A stretch of DNA of 13,779 nucleotides from Lentisphaeria bacterium (GTDB lineage Bacteria; Verrucomicrobiota; Lentisphaeria; Victivallales; UBA1829): the NCBI GenBank assembly GCA_019408975.1, contig DXVA01000089.1, positions 1 to 13,779 on the forward strand, given 5' to 3'. Both the position numbers and the translations under genes were made by a program. This document shows, one piece after another, positions 13,768 to 13,779 of this stretch. The notes beneath the pieces were generated by a model. It saw only the letters and a program-made list of their open reading frames with translations. It did not search any database and was not told the DNA's origin. Numbering within the stretch: position 1 is the stretch's first letter; each line of letters begins with the position of its first letter.

Positions 13768-13779
13768 ATACCCTAAACC

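Noticed and set aside
13588..13776. Plus-strand 62-codon open frame at the right edge
   Set aside because: It spans the GC hairpins and the TTGACA/TATCTT promoter, lacks a ribosome-binding site, and has no protein-like pattern.
1..13779. CRISPR arrays, insertion sequences, tRNA or rRNA genes
   Set aside because: Searched by eye for regularly spaced repeats, transposase motifs with terminal inverted repeats, and tRNA or rRNA signatures; none seen. The only notable repeats are the promoter-linked ones listed.

Overview
The window is chromosomal bacterial DNA of moderate to high G+C. It most likely comes from a Lentisphaerota (Victivallis-like) or related PVC-group anaerobe. The basis is a combination often seen there: a GntR-headed, LacI-bodied regulator, followed directly by a pseudopilin-like secreted protein with an FTLIELLIVIAIIAILAA N-terminus, then a very large secreted protein with carbohydrate-binding-like domains. 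The ferredoxin-dependent 2-oxoacid oxidoreductase also fits an anaerobe. The taxonomic call is inference; there is no rRNA or marker gene here.

Layout. (1) 2-76: the last codons of a gene ending in a Fis-type helix-turn-helix, running into the window from the left. (2) 83-1903, minus strand: a D-2-hydroxyacid dehydrogenase and an AraC-type regulator, probably one transcript. (3) 2051-3022: a DMT/EamA permease, divergent from the previous pair. (4) 3103-6984: a tight four-gene operon, iorA-iorB-paaK-ACT protein. It has a plausible promoter at 3038-3066 and ends in a 16-bp perfect-stem terminator at 7006-7050. It links aryl-pyruvates to arylacetyl-CoA and free arylacetates, with a double-ACT protein as a probable amino-acid sensor. 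(5) 7111-12054: a self-contained regulator/pseudopilin/secreted-protein module. It has a near-consensus promoter (TTGACA-18-TATAAT), two identical 12-bp repeats flanking the -10 box, and a terminator at the end. (6) 12124-12945: a DUF1848-type protein with a radical-SAM cysteine motif at its C-terminus. (7) 12969-13523, minus strand: a six-helix HdeD/DUF308 membrane protein whose terminator lies partly inside the end of the convergent DUF1848 gene. (8) 13524-13779: no gene, but a GC-rich hairpin region and a second strong plus-strand promoter. Its upstream part closely resembles the one in front of the GntR/LacI regulator, so another unit of the same type may begin just past the right edge.

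How the genes work together. IorAB oxidatively decarboxylates (or in reverse builds) aryl-pyruvates. PaaK interconverts the CoA thioester with the free acid, and the ACT protein likely reports amino-acid status. In the second module the regulator is expected to sense a small ligand, probably a sugar, and control its own promoter plus the pseudopilin-like and large secreted proteins, which look suited to binding or processing glycans outside the cytoplasm. The most unusual points are the short IorA lacking the usual C-terminal ferredoxin domain, the repeat-flanked promoter with its sequence-related copy at the window end, and the uncharacterised 955-residue secreted protein.
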